NCBI GenBank assembly: GCA_026390655.1
Contig: JAPLFN010000059.1
Location: forward strand, 26,395-61,963
Direction of reading: 5' to 3'
DNA from: Candidatus Kapaibacterium sp.
Lineage (GTDB): Bacteria > Bacteroidota > Ignavibacteria > Kapaibacteriales > Kapaibacteriaceae
Length of the DNA stretch: 35,569 bases
This document shows, in pieces, positions 9,301 to 16,499 of this stretch. Position numbers and translations under genes: made by a program. The notes under the pieces were generated by a model that saw nothing but the letters and a program-made list of their open reading frames with translations, had not been told where the DNA came from and made no database searches. Numbering within the stretch: position 1 is the stretch's first letter; every line of letters begins with the position of its first letter.

Positions 9301-9507
9301 TGAACCATAGTAGACAAGAATCTTCTTGAGTATGCACGGCCTGCCCGGCCCAAGAATAACTGACTCTTCCCATTGATCTCTACTTGTATTCGTGCTGCCT
9401 GGAAGGCCGTTGTCTCGTCCAACGGTATCGATGCGCGCAACTGCACTAGGGGCACCGAGCAATAGTGTTGTTAGGGAAATAGACAGCGCAAGCGCGAGAT
9501 TCTTCAT
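6361..9507 (-). CDS. Secreted FG-GAP/VCBS and ASPIC/UnbV protein, probable T9SS cargo
   Basis: The 1048-residue protein begins with a signal peptide (MKNLALALSISLTTLLLGAPSAVA). ATG 9507 was chosen because AAGGA lies 5 nt upstream; ATG 9525 overlaps the upstream stop codon by one base (TAATG) and is the alternative. Residues ~220-575 carry seven calcium-binding propeller loops of the FG-GAP/VCBS type (such as DWDNDGFDD, DVDNDGDMD, DLDQDGDLD, DFDRDGDLD). An ASPIC/UnbV (CRTAC1-like) domain follows at ~590-690, with LRDLSGSHLDAYGAHA and VRWPSGGKTRF. Three FN3-like modules with YYWRVRA/YHWRIRG signatures span ~695-980. A C-terminal segment (IELYDVLGRQVASG) fits a T9SS sorting domain. Likely a cell-surface calcium-stabilised adhesion or binding protein; the ligand is unknown. 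Confidence 0.88.
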   Translation of the reverse strand: MKNLALALSISLTTLLLGAPSAVARIDTVGRDNGLPGSTNTSRDQWEESVILGPGRPCILKKILVYYGSGKGADEIRITGDASEGTIPPTQYCFPYNTLAAVTVNVVAAGWLEIDVSAHGLIIGGYDRIVVQHLMRTGGPVWSQDNNSQTEVTSYLYDPITPNPNFYNIPGIYYRSTGDYMVRLVVEDEYEFQPAPSLTDVSKAMGLVGDNGAAISADHASVIDWDNDGFDDVCVGSLYFHNERGERFSRASLPMSGGPTSWADVDNDGDMDCFVAAGNTNDKLWRNDGNGKFVDVTASSKITNDAPTVTALWFDLDQDGDLDLFLGNGRREVSGQETYFQDKLWRNDGGLIFSDVTTASGIAAGEPSPFYDTWGSSLCDFNDDGWTDIFVATYRLAPDRLYRNNKNGTFTEVSRQTGAIGIPTTQPDYFGHGMGSDWADIDNDGDVDLAVGNLGHPDSRAQYSNPSLILRNTGTNATPTFTNWYSTDAQGILRWHGVKFREMNSGMCFGDLDHDGSTDLWHGQISYEGYGTGANRPAHLYIGSTTPNTSFVDHAWESGMFIHGAWTAVRIDFDRDGDLDLLCSSGTESVKLFRNDMPKQGKCVTLRLRDLSGSHLDAYGAHAIVFAGGKQFHRWMPGTVSGGRMSQMSHDLHFGIGNAKIDSVVVRWPSGGKTRFTNATENSAWVVSSDGTAKLLTGSRALQVSPARGSVDNPASTTLRWTGPRGSKYDVRIGKEPTLTLPIVSVVSQTADTLLNINDTQGTTYFWQVRISGQTWSPVWDYTVGRPAALPVVPVTPRFQAINVPTTIAFAWRPAMFPGSLSLPTTFALELSRDYGFVDQVQRFTVTDTTLVVTGLSPYSHYYWRVRANSEWQNGTWSDTWQFVTYDVPGPVSLVFPENNANNVTIRPRFSWTRRPEVDKGYELEIDTSATFATALKRKASDTSYAIAPPLKPSKQYHWRIRGVNLAGPGRDSEVYVFTTSSTTSVEEDARRDNELTETIELYDVLGRQVASGPAAQRDMLLERTTGLVFCVERSRSGRVTAVARVTP

Positions 9508-9524
9508 GGGTATCCTTGTCCGCA

Positions 9525-9950
9525 TTAGAACGAGACGATCAACCTTGTGTATTGCAGAATCAAAAGGACAATAGACGTGGCTAAACCGAGACCGAATAGC
9601 AGTGGAACGAAAACTCCCCAGAACCCACGTCGAAAAGTGATCATCGTGAAGAGCGCATTGTGGGCAACGACATCAGCGTACTCAACTTCACACGGGGGGA
9701 TGGCTTTAGCGTTCGCTGCGTTGATGATCACTGTCAATCTTTTTTGCTCTCGCTGATAGTCGAGGCCCCATAGCGTCATAAGGATAAAGTAGATCACGGA
9801 CTGTCCGGCGCGCAGAGGTGCGTGCTTCTCCAGCGGAAGCATGTAGATAGCAATCCAGTAAAGACCCGCAAGAGTGAAACACAGCCGAAGCAACCGGGTG
9901 TAGATCTTGCGCTGTTCAGTGTACCGAGAAGAAATGGACGGATGGAGCAT
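9525..9950 (-). CDS. Small integral membrane protein of unknown function
   Basis: A 141-residue protein with three hydrophobic segments (about residues 22-40, 47-64 and 108-135) and a charged cytoplasmic-looking stretch with Arg/Lys between the second and third (YQREQKRLTVII). I recognise no family. It starts with ATG; no clear Shine-Dalgarno is visible. Its stop overlaps by one base an ATG of the FG-GAP cargo gene, so the two are probably co-transcribed. It lies just downstream of the rpsP terminator and so probably has its own promoter. Confidence 0.7.
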   Translation of the reverse strand: MLHPSISSRYTEQRKIYTRLLRLCFTLAGLYWIAIYMLPLEKHAPLRAGQSVIYFILMTLWGLDYQREQKRLTVIINAANAKAIPPCEVEYADVVAHNALFTMITFRRGFWGVFVPLLFGLGLATSIVLLILQYTRLIVSF

Positions 9951-9960
9951 CTGATAAACT

Positions 9961-9984
9961 ACGAAATGACGAAGTGACGAATTA
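9961..9984. repeat. Three 8-bp direct repeats before the small membrane protein gene
   Basis: ACGAAATG, ACGAAGTG and ACGAATTA follow each other without gaps, on the upstream side of the membrane protein gene (start 9950) and next to the rpsP terminator. The phasing and position would allow a protein-binding site, but it is short and may be chance. Confidence 0.3.
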
Positions 9985-9989
9985 CTCTA

Positions 9990-10027
9990 AACAAAAAAGA
10001 CGCGTCCATCTTTCGATGAGCGCGTCT
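9990..10027 (-). terminator. Intrinsic terminator of the ffh-rpsP unit
   Basis: Read on the minus strand, a 13-bp stem with one mismatch and one wobble (arms 10015-10027 and 9998-10010) encloses a four-base loop. It is followed by a run of six T and then GTTTAG. It begins about 24 bp after the rpsP stop codon. This is the clearest rho-independent terminator in the window. Confidence 0.88.
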
Positions 10028-10050
10028 AGGAATCGATCTTTTGGGTCGAA

Positions 10051-10596
10051 TTATTCGGCTGATTCCGGAGCTGCTTCTGCTGTGGCTTCAGGAGCAACTT
10101 CAGGAGCTACATCAGCAACTACTTCGGGAGCTACTTCGGCGACGACTTCAGGAGCAGCCTCTGCTACGACTTCTGCAACAACCGGAGCTGGTGCTTCTTC
10201 GATCACAGGGGCTTTTGCTGCCTCGGCACGGGCCTTGTCACGATCGGCACGACGCTTCTTGAGGCGGTCGTGACGAGCCTGAGCAACCTCCTTGTGTTGG
10301 ATTACTGCAGCGTCGATCTCTTCTTCCGTCTTACCCTTGAAACCAAGGTGGCGACGTAGGAGGATCCCTTCGCGACTGAGGATCTCGTTGACAATATCCG
10401 TCGGTTGAGCGCCAACACTGAGCCAATAGATGGCACGTGAGACGTCGATGACGACGTTCTTAGGTTTAGTCATTGGGTCGATGTAGCCGACCCGTTCGAT
10501 CGAAGCGCCGTCACGACGAGCGCGTCCGTCGATCGCAACGATATCGTAGAAGGGGTGCTTCTTACGACCGCGGCGACGCAAGCGGAGTTTTACCAT
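10051..10596 (-). CDS. rpsP: 30S ribosomal protein S16 with long acidic C-terminal tail
   Basis: S16 binds 16S rRNA during assembly of the small ribosomal subunit. Residues 1-~85 are the conserved core (MVKLRLRRRGRKKHPFYDIV, DGRARRDGASIERVGYIDP). The protein is 181 residues, about twice the usual ~80-90. The extra part is a basic helical stretch (~105-125) and then a low-complexity Ala/Pro/Val/Glu tail (~126-181) built from APEVVA-type repeats. AAGGAG lies 5 nt upstream of the ATG. It follows ffh by 54 bp and is closed by a terminator, so the common downstream partners rimM, trmD and rplS are not adjacent here. Confidence 0.97.
   Translation of the reverse strand: MVKLRLRRRGRKKHPFYDIVAIDGRARRDGASIERVGYIDPMTKPKNVVIDVSRAIYWLSVGAQPTDIVNEILSREGILLRRHLGFKGKTEEEIDAAVIQHKEVAQARHDRLKKRRADRDKARAEAAKAPVIEEAPAPVVAEVVAEAAPEVVAEVAPEVVADVAPEVAPEATAEAAPESAE
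10126..10200 (-). repeat. Degenerate tandem repeats encoding the S16 tail
   Basis: The DNA repeats short units around GAAGTAGC/GAAGTCGT that encode APEVVAEV-like residues of S16. It is a coding low-complexity repeat prone to length change, not a CRISPR or mobile element. Limits are approximate, and weaker copies extend toward the 3' end of rpsP. Confidence 0.5.
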
Positions 10597-10650
10597 GATG
10601 TCTCCTTAAGGGACTTTAGGCATGAAAAAAAGGGAATTGAAAATCTTGTC

Positions 10651-11994
10651 TTACCGTCTCATGCTGAGAGGTGATTGCGGCTGACGGTTGCCCATCATGT
10701 TCGCCATCTTACCCTTCGTCATGTTCTTCATCATCTTCTGCATGTCTTCAAATTGCTTGATCAGTCTGTTCACGTCCTGAACGGATGTGCCACTTCCAGC
10801 CGCTATCCGCTTGCGGCGGCTACCATTAAGCACGCGCGGATTCCCACGCTCATCCTTTGTCATTGAGAGGATGATTGCTTCAACCCGACCAAACGCTTTA
10901 TCGTCTATCTGTACGTCACGCAAAGCCTTGTCAACACCCGGGATCATCCCAAGCAAATCACGTAACGACCCCATCTTCTTGATGATCTTCATCTGATCGA
11001 GAAAATCTTCAAACGTAAACTGATTCTTCTTGAGTTTCTCTTCGAGACGCTCCGCTTCTTTATCGTCTATCTGGGCTTGCGCCTTCTCAACGAGCGTTAC
11101 GATGTCTCCCATCCCGAGGATGCGTGACGCGATGCGCTCCGGATAGAAGGGCTCGAGGGCATCGATCTTCTCGCCGACACCCACGAACTTGATCGGCTTG
11201 CCCACTACCGCACGAATCGAAAGTGCTGCACCGCCGCGCGTGTCTCCATCCAGCTTCGTGAGAACAACGCCGGTGAGCTCGAGACGCTCATGGAAGGCCA
11301 GAGCAGTGTTTACCGCGTCCTGTCCCGTCATCGCATCGCACACAAAAAGGATCTCGTGTGGTTTAAGAAGTGTTTTGAGGTCGGCCACTTCTTGCATCAT
11401 TTCTTCATCGATGGTCAGGCGTCCAGCGGTGTCGACAATGACAACGTCTCTGCCATACTTCTTTGCGTAGACAAGAGCATCGGAGGCGATCTCTGCCGGC
11501 TTCGCGTTCTCCTTGGAGAAAACAGGCAACGAGATCGATTGTCCAAGCATGCGAAGTTGATCGATAGCAGCCGGTCGGTAGATGTCGCATGCCACGAGAA
11601 GGGGCTGACGACCCTTCTTCATGAGGCTGTTTGCAAGCTTCCCGCAGAATGTTGTTTTCCCTGAACCCTGAAGACCTGCGACCATGATGACCGTAGGAGC
11701 TTGCGGAGCCATGGTAAGATCCGACTTTGTCGCACCCATCAGCGCTACAAGCTCATCATGAATGAGCTTGATCATGAGTTGACCAGGGAGGAGGTTGCCC
11801 TTAACTTCTATGCCGAGTGACTTCTCTTTAACGTCATCAATGAACTTCTTGGTGACGTTGAAATTCACATCCGCATCGAGTAAGGCACGACGCACCTCAC
11901 TCAAGGCTTCATTCACGTTTTCTTCTGTCAGTTTATTCTGACCGCGAATGGCCTTGAGGGCGTAGTCGAGTTTGTCGCTTAGTGATTCAAACAT
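10651..11994 (-). CDS. ffh: Signal recognition particle protein Ffh (SRP54)
   Basis: GTPase that binds signal sequences and SRP RNA and delivers ribosomes to FtsY for co-translational membrane insertion. The 447-residue length is typical. The N domain (residues ~1-95) includes ALLDADVNF. The G domain has GLQGSGKTT (107-115), the VDTAGR and TKLDGD motifs and the GVGEKIDALEPF region. The C-terminal M domain is methionine-rich (QKMMKNMTKGKMANMMGN) with the SRP-RNA-binding part in RIAAGSGTSVQDVN. Upstream is a perfect TAnnTTTG box and a near-palindrome in the short leader. It is co-oriented with rpsP, which follows after 54 bp. Confidence 0.98.
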   Translation of the reverse strand: MFESLSDKLDYALKAIRGQNKLTEENVNEALSEVRRALLDADVNFNVTKKFIDDVKEKSLGIEVKGNLLPGQLMIKLIHDELVALMGATKSDLTMAPQAPTVIMVAGLQGSGKTTFCGKLANSLMKKGRQPLLVACDIYRPAAIDQLRMLGQSISLPVFSKENAKPAEIASDALVYAKKYGRDVVIVDTAGRLTIDEEMMQEVADLKTLLKPHEILFVCDAMTGQDAVNTALAFHERLELTGVVLTKLDGDTRGGAALSIRAVVGKPIKFVGVGEKIDALEPFYPERIASRILGMGDIVTLVEKAQAQIDDKEAERLEEKLKKNQFTFEDFLDQMKIIKKMGSLRDLLGMIPGVDKALRDVQIDDKAFGRVEAIILSMTKDERGNPRVLNGSRRKRIAAGSGTSVQDVNRLIKQFEDMQKMMKNMTKGKMANMMGNRQPQSPLSMRR

Positions 11995-11995
11995 T

Positions 11996-12014
11996 GTGGT
12001 TCTCGGAGAGCCAC
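11996..12014. promoter_or_regulatory. Near-palindrome in the ffh leader
   Basis: A 19-bp dyad with one mismatch (GTGGTTCTCGGAGAGCCAC on the plus strand) ends two bases from the ffh ATG and abuts the -7 box. It could be an operator over the transcription start or a structure at the mRNA 5' end. Confidence 0.35.
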
Positions 12015-12021
12015 AAATATA
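12014..12021 (-). promoter_or_regulatory. Bacteroidota-type -7 box of the ffh promoter
   Basis: TATATTTG on the minus strand matches the TAnnTTTG consensus exactly and lies about 20 bp before the ffh ATG. A TTG occurs 15 bp further upstream, shorter than the usual ~19-bp spacing, so the -33 element is uncertain. Confidence 0.5.
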
Positions 12022-12025
12022 CGAA

Positions 12026-13798
12026 TCATCTGGTCACAACCAGCCCTTTTGAGCCAAGAACGTGACCCCCGGATGAAACCACGCGAACGCGGTATGTGCC
12101 ATTAGCAATTGAAGTTACAGAGATCGAGGCTCGTAAGGATGTCCCGTCAGACACCATTGCCGCGCCACTAACGACGCTTCCAGCAATACTGATTACTTCA
12201 GCCCGATAGTCATTCTCCACGATCATCGGAGCGATCGGAAATGAAATGTTGAGAACATCGCCGGAGGGATTAGGGCCGATTGACCAGGTTGCTGAAACGT
12301 AGGCGTCCTCGTCAACCGAAACTGTCCCCGGATCTACTTCTACGAGGCTGGAGCTTACTGCACCACTGGCTTCCACAAGGATGAGCTTAAAGGCGGGGCC
12401 ATTGAGATTCGAGTCTGGCTTTGCGAAGCCAGATGCCAGCACGAGAAAAGACTTGTTGGTTCCACGGAGATCACAGACGTACCCCTTAACCTTTTTATCG
12501 GCCGAATCAACAACCCAAATGGTATCAATGCGCGGTGTGATCAGAGTGTACTCAGGCGCAGCATCTCCGTATGACATTTTAGAACCATATGTCGTTGTGG
12601 TGCTGGATAAGGTGATGGTTGGGCTGTCCGTTGAATAATGTCCTGCTCGAACTGCAGACTTTCCCGTCTCAGAAGACTGCTCCAACGCACCCTCAAGTAC
12701 ACTGACGTTAAGCTTGAATGGCCTGCCGTTAGGGTTGTGCTTAAACTTGGACGTATCCACCACCCCTGAAGCAACAAAAGTATAGCTACGGCCGGCGCGA
12801 AGTGGATCGAGTGTTATCGTCATCAAGGTGTCTTTATAGACCGTTGACGTTGGCGGAGCGAAACCGATCACGACAGGTGTGTTCGATGGGGTAACCGTAA
12901 AAACCGTGGCTTTCCGAAATCCAAGGTTGTCAAATGCTCGCACCCCATTCACCCATACATCGATCGTAGCGAGTGAAGGGTCTGCCGCATTGTGCACAAA
13001 CTGATATCGGCTCGTTTGCGATCCGGCGATCAATGGAGACTTAACGACTCGTCCATCTTCGAGTACCGACAAGAGTGCAAGTGTGTCCTTGCTGCCACTA
13101 TTGTCATCCGGCGCTTTAAATCCACTGATAACAGAGACGATGATCGCACTTGCAAGCGATGCGTAGTCCACACTAAACGATGCTATCACCTTTGTCTTGT
13201 CGCCGGTCTTTGTAAAGTCAATCGTTGTTGTTTTGCGATCTACAACTGTGGCTGTTAGGCTTCGATCTCCATACGGGATTGCCGACACCGCAGCCTTGCT
13301 GGCACCGCGCACCCAGATGTCGCCAGCCTCGAGATCCGTGGACCCATGAGCAAAATAGACGCCGGTCTTATTTGGATCTGCAACTGAGGGTTCAACAAGA
13401 AAAGAGAGGAATGCTAAAGCCGTGCTTTTGCCGTTTGGGTTCACCGCGTACGAAGCCGGGGTTTTGACACCGCTAACGATGACCATGTATCCCTTGTCCG
13501 GAGAAGGCGTGAACTTGTACTCTTTGAGCGCCTCGCCAGCATTGATACTTGACCCAGGTGCAATGGCAAACGTCACTTCGATATCACCAAAAATCGCCAC
13601 TGAGTTAAGGTTGTCAGCACTTTGAAATGCAATGTCCTCGATCTTCGTTGTGGTGCCCACCTGCGTCACGTAGAGGTCCGCTGTCTTTAGGGCAGGATCA
13701 GGACTGTTGTTGAGAAACGTAATGAGCGAAAGCTGTGCCATGCCGGGAGCGAATCCAACAACAAGAAAACAGCAGATAGTAGCGACACGACTTAGCAT
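12026..13798 (-). CDS. Secreted DUF4397-repeat protein, probable T9SS cargo
   Basis: The 590-residue protein starts with a signal peptide (MLSRVATICCFLVVGFAPGMAQ). ATG 13798 is preferred because GGAG lies 5 nt upstream; a further ATG at 13837 would add 13 residues and spoil the signal peptide. Four repeated units resemble DUF4397 domains, with patterns such as FLNNSPDPALKTADLYV, YFAHGSTDLEAGDIWV and FVHNAADPSLATIDVWVNG, each ending near an IVSG/VASG strand. The last ~85 residues (WSIGPNPSGDVLNISFP ... GTYRVRVVSSGGHVLGSKGLV) fit a T9SS type A sorting domain. Probably extracellular; the function is unknown. It lies 31 bp before ffh, but ffh appears to have its own promoter. Confidence 0.85.
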   Translation of the reverse strand: MLSRVATICCFLVVGFAPGMAQLSLITFLNNSPDPALKTADLYVTQVGTTTKIEDIAFQSADNLNSVAIFGDIEVTFAIAPGSSINAGEALKEYKFTPSPDKGYMVIVSGVKTPASYAVNPNGKSTALAFLSFLVEPSVADPNKTGVYFAHGSTDLEAGDIWVRGASKAAVSAIPYGDRSLTATVVDRKTTTIDFTKTGDKTKVIASFSVDYASLASAIIVSVISGFKAPDDNSGSKDTLALLSVLEDGRVVKSPLIAGSQTSRYQFVHNAADPSLATIDVWVNGVRAFDNLGFRKATVFTVTPSNTPVVIGFAPPTSTVYKDTLMTITLDPLRAGRSYTFVASGVVDTSKFKHNPNGRPFKLNVSVLEGALEQSSETGKSAVRAGHYSTDSPTITLSSTTTTYGSKMSYGDAAPEYTLITPRIDTIWVVDSADKKVKGYVCDLRGTNKSFLVLASGFAKPDSNLNGPAFKLILVEASGAVSSSLVEVDPGTVSVDEDAYVSATWSIGPNPSGDVLNISFPIAPMIVENDYRAEVISIAGSVVSGAAMVSDGTSLRASISVTSIANGTYRVRVVSSGGHVLGSKGLVVTR

Positions 13799-13866
13799 AC
13801 AAACTCCATTGATTCGACTGAATTGACAATTTCTCATCCTAATAAGCGAAACCCATTATGGAAGTT

Positions 13867-16425
13867 TCACGAAGTCATAATAGGGTAGGCAACCTTATGT
13901 GCGTCTGCTAATGACCGAAGTGCCGGATGGACGGGTACTACACGAACCGTGCATCCGTTCATCCCGCTGACATCACACTCGTACGACCCTTCAAAGATAG
14001 AGCCATGCTCGTCGTTTCGCACCAATGTCATGGGCGTTGACCTTGCGGGATCAATCTCTCCCTTTGAGTTTACCGTGCCATACACGATCTGCATCACAAC
14101 GGCATCCGTCGGAATTGCGCCAAGATTCACACGTGCGGTAACATGGATCCGCTTGCCCACATTGGCATGGGCTGCACCGTGCACCACAACGTCGGAAACC
14201 CGAACGGAAGGCCAATTGGCCTCGATTGCATCAAAGAAGCTCACCATTTCCTTCGCTTGACCGCCATTATTGGCGGTTATCGAGGCGAATCCATCCATAG
14301 CGGGTATGTATGCTTTGAGAGCGTAGTCGCGAACCATTCTATGAGCCGCAAATCGCCAAGCGTTTGTACGAATACTGTGCTTCATCATGTCCACCCAGCG
14401 ATCAGGAACCCTGCTGCTTCCGATGTCATAGAATAGCGGGACGATTGCATGCTCAAGGACGTCATAGAGGGTGATGCTATCTGCCTGATCTTGCTCCTCC
14501 GGGTCAAATACTTCGCCACGGCCTATCGCCCAACCGTTCTTTCCATCGTACCCCTCGGCCCACCAGCCATCGAGGATGGAGCAATGCAGCACGCCATTAA
14601 CGGCGGCTTTCATGCCCGATGTCCCAGAAGCCTCATGCGGGCGACGAGGCGTATTGAGCCATACGTCACAGCCACGCACCATGAGACGCGCCGTATCCAT
14701 GTCATAATCTTCAAGAAATACAATGCGTTTCTGTAGACGGAATTCCTTGATCTTTTGATGAACACTCTGAATGAGCTCTTTTCCTAGGGTGTCGTTGGGG
14801 TGTGCCTTCCCTGCAAGAATGATCTGTACTGGGCGATCGGCATTGAGAACTATTTTACTCAGGCGTTCCATGTCTCGCATCACCATGTCCGCTCTTTTGT
14901 AGGAAGCAAACCGGCGAGCGAATCCAATAGTTAAAACATCCGGATCTAGGCACTCGTTAATAGTTGACATTTGCTCTTGAGTGAGCGAAGCATGATGCTT
15001 ACTGAGAATGTGTTCTCGCGCTCCAAGAACGAGTCTGTCACGCCTGCGTTGGTGCACTCGCCAAAGTTCAATGTTGGGGATGGAGTCCACGCCTTCCCAT
15101 GATTCTTCCTTCCATGGCTCGGTACGCCATTCTGAGCCGAGGTAACGATCATAGATCTCTGCTAGTTCTGGAGCCACCCACGTAGGTGTGTGCACGCCAT
15201 TGACCAGCCCCTCTATGGGCACTTCTTCGAGGGCAAAGTCGCTCCAGACATCGCTCCACATGGAGCGCGCCACCTCGCCGTGAAGTGCGCTTACACCATT
15301 GCGGAATGAGGATCCCCGAAGGCCAAATACGGTCATTGAAAACCCATCTTCCTTCTTGGCTTCACCCATCTTACCGAGTTGAATGAACTCGTCCCATGGA
15401 AGCCCCATACCTTCAACATACTTTTTGAAATAGGGGGCGAGTGTTGCTACGTCGAATACCTCGTTACCAGCTGGTACAGGTGTATGAGTAGTGAACACAC
15501 TGCTTGCCTGGGTCATGCGCCACGCTTCCCTGAAGCTCATGGAGTAGGTCTCCATGAACTGATGAGTGCGCTCGAGCATAAAAAAAGCGGCGTGACCTTC
15601 ATTAGCGTGACAAACACTGGGATCGATGCCAAGAGCACGAAGAGCTCTCATGCCTCCAATGCCTAGCATCATTTCCTGCATGATCCTTGTGTCTATCGTG
15701 CCGCCATAGAGTCTGTCCGTTACGTCACGAAGTGCGGGAATTGTGTTCTCCGGCACGTTGGTGTCCAACAAATAGAGCGGAATGCGTCCAACATTTACCT
15801 TCCAAATTTGCGCATAGCACTTGCCAATGGGCATATCGACACTTATGAGAAGGGGCTTACCTTCAGAGCTTGTAACGGGAGTGAGCGCGAGTGAGAAGAA
15901 GTCAACCTCTTCGTATTGCTCATTCTGCCAGCCATTCTCTGTGAGATATTGGCGGAAGTACCCTTCTTGGTACAGGAGCCCCATGCCTACGAGGGGAAGT
16001 CCCAGATCGCTTGCGCTTTTCAAATGATCGCCAGCAAGGACACCCAGACCACCAGAATACGTTGAGAAGCTCTCATGAATGCCGAACTCCGCGCAGAAAT
16101 AGGCGATGTACGATGCAGGCCTAGCCTCTAACGTTGAGTACCAGCCACGAGTATCCATGTATGAGCGGAACTGAGTCAGCACAGCTGTTGCCGCGTTGAC
16201 GAATTCGGGGCGCTTGGCAAGATGTTGAAGGCGCTCTTGCGAGAGCTTACCAAGCATTGCCACGGGATTGTGCCGAACCTCCTCCCAGAGTTGGGAGTCG
16301 AGGCGGCGAAACAGCTCTATGGCTTCAGAATTCCAGCACCACCAATAATTGTATGCAAGTTCTTTGAGCGGGAGAAGTTCTGACGGGATGGATGGTGTTA
16401 CAACAAACGTTGAAACTGGACGCAT
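13867..16425 (-). CDS. glgP: Alpha-glucan (glycogen/maltodextrin) phosphorylase
   Basis: PLP-dependent GT35 enzyme that releases glucose-1-phosphate from alpha-1,4-glucans. The 852-residue length and N-terminal ~110-residue DUF3417-like region (LAYNYWWCWNSEAIELFRRLD) place it in the alpha-glucan family phosphorylases rather than the classical E. coli GlgP type. The core shows YSGGLGVLAGDHLKSASDLG, HANEGHAAFFMLER, FTTHTPVPAGNEVF, GFARRFASYKRADM, and the PLP-lysine motif EASGTSGMKAAVNG with K606. The C-terminus is a beta-rich extra domain. A TAnnTTTG box lies about 35 bp upstream of the ATG. It is transcribed away from an operon that encodes HPr and enzyme I. Confidence 0.96.
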   Translation of the reverse strand: MRPVSTFVVTPSIPSELLPLKELAYNYWWCWNSEAIELFRRLDSQLWEEVRHNPVAMLGKLSQERLQHLAKRPEFVNAATAVLTQFRSYMDTRGWYSTLEARPASYIAYFCAEFGIHESFSTYSGGLGVLAGDHLKSASDLGLPLVGMGLLYQEGYFRQYLTENGWQNEQYEEVDFFSLALTPVTSSEGKPLLISVDMPIGKCYAQIWKVNVGRIPLYLLDTNVPENTIPALRDVTDRLYGGTIDTRIMQEMMLGIGGMRALRALGIDPSVCHANEGHAAFFMLERTHQFMETYSMSFREAWRMTQASSVFTTHTPVPAGNEVFDVATLAPYFKKYVEGMGLPWDEFIQLGKMGEAKKEDGFSMTVFGLRGSSFRNGVSALHGEVARSMWSDVWSDFALEEVPIEGLVNGVHTPTWVAPELAEIYDRYLGSEWRTEPWKEESWEGVDSIPNIELWRVHQRRRDRLVLGAREHILSKHHASLTQEQMSTINECLDPDVLTIGFARRFASYKRADMVMRDMERLSKIVLNADRPVQIILAGKAHPNDTLGKELIQSVHQKIKEFRLQKRIVFLEDYDMDTARLMVRGCDVWLNTPRRPHEASGTSGMKAAVNGVLHCSILDGWWAEGYDGKNGWAIGRGEVFDPEEQDQADSITLYDVLEHAIVPLFYDIGSSRVPDRWVDMMKHSIRTNAWRFAAHRMVRDYALKAYIPAMDGFASITANNGGQAKEMVSFFDAIEANWPSVRVSDVVVHGAAHANVGKRIHVTARVNLGAIPTDAVVMQIVYGTVNSKGEIDPARSTPMTLVRNDEHGSIFEGSYECDVSGMNGCTVRVVPVHPALRSLADAHKVAYPIMTS

Positions 16426-16460
16426 GTAATCGTTCGATATCGTGAGGATGATGTGAACTG

Positions 16461-16468
16461 CAAAGGTA
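16461..16468 (-). promoter_or_regulatory. glgP: -7 box of the glgP promoter
   Basis: TACCTTTG on the minus strand matches TAnnTTTG exactly, about 35 bp before the glgP ATG, in the divergent region. No matching TTG element at ~19 bp is seen. The same bases read on the plus strand as CAAAGGTA, which can be mistaken for a Shine-Dalgarno of a longer Sua5 frame. Confidence 0.45.
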
Positions 16469-16487
16469 AGGTATGGCGTCCGTACAC

Positions 16488-16495
16488 TATACTTG
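16488..16495 (+). promoter_or_regulatory. Candidate -7 box of the sua5-ptsHI operon
   Basis: TATACTTG differs by one base from TAnnTTTG and ends five bases before ATG 16500, which would give an almost leaderless mRNA. No -33 TTG is seen at the right distance. Confidence 0.3.
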
Positions 16496-16499
16496 CCTG

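Noticed and set aside
10060-10200. Short repeats resembling a CRISPR or satellite array
   Set aside because: They are in frame inside rpsP, have no spacer structure and encode the S16 tail.
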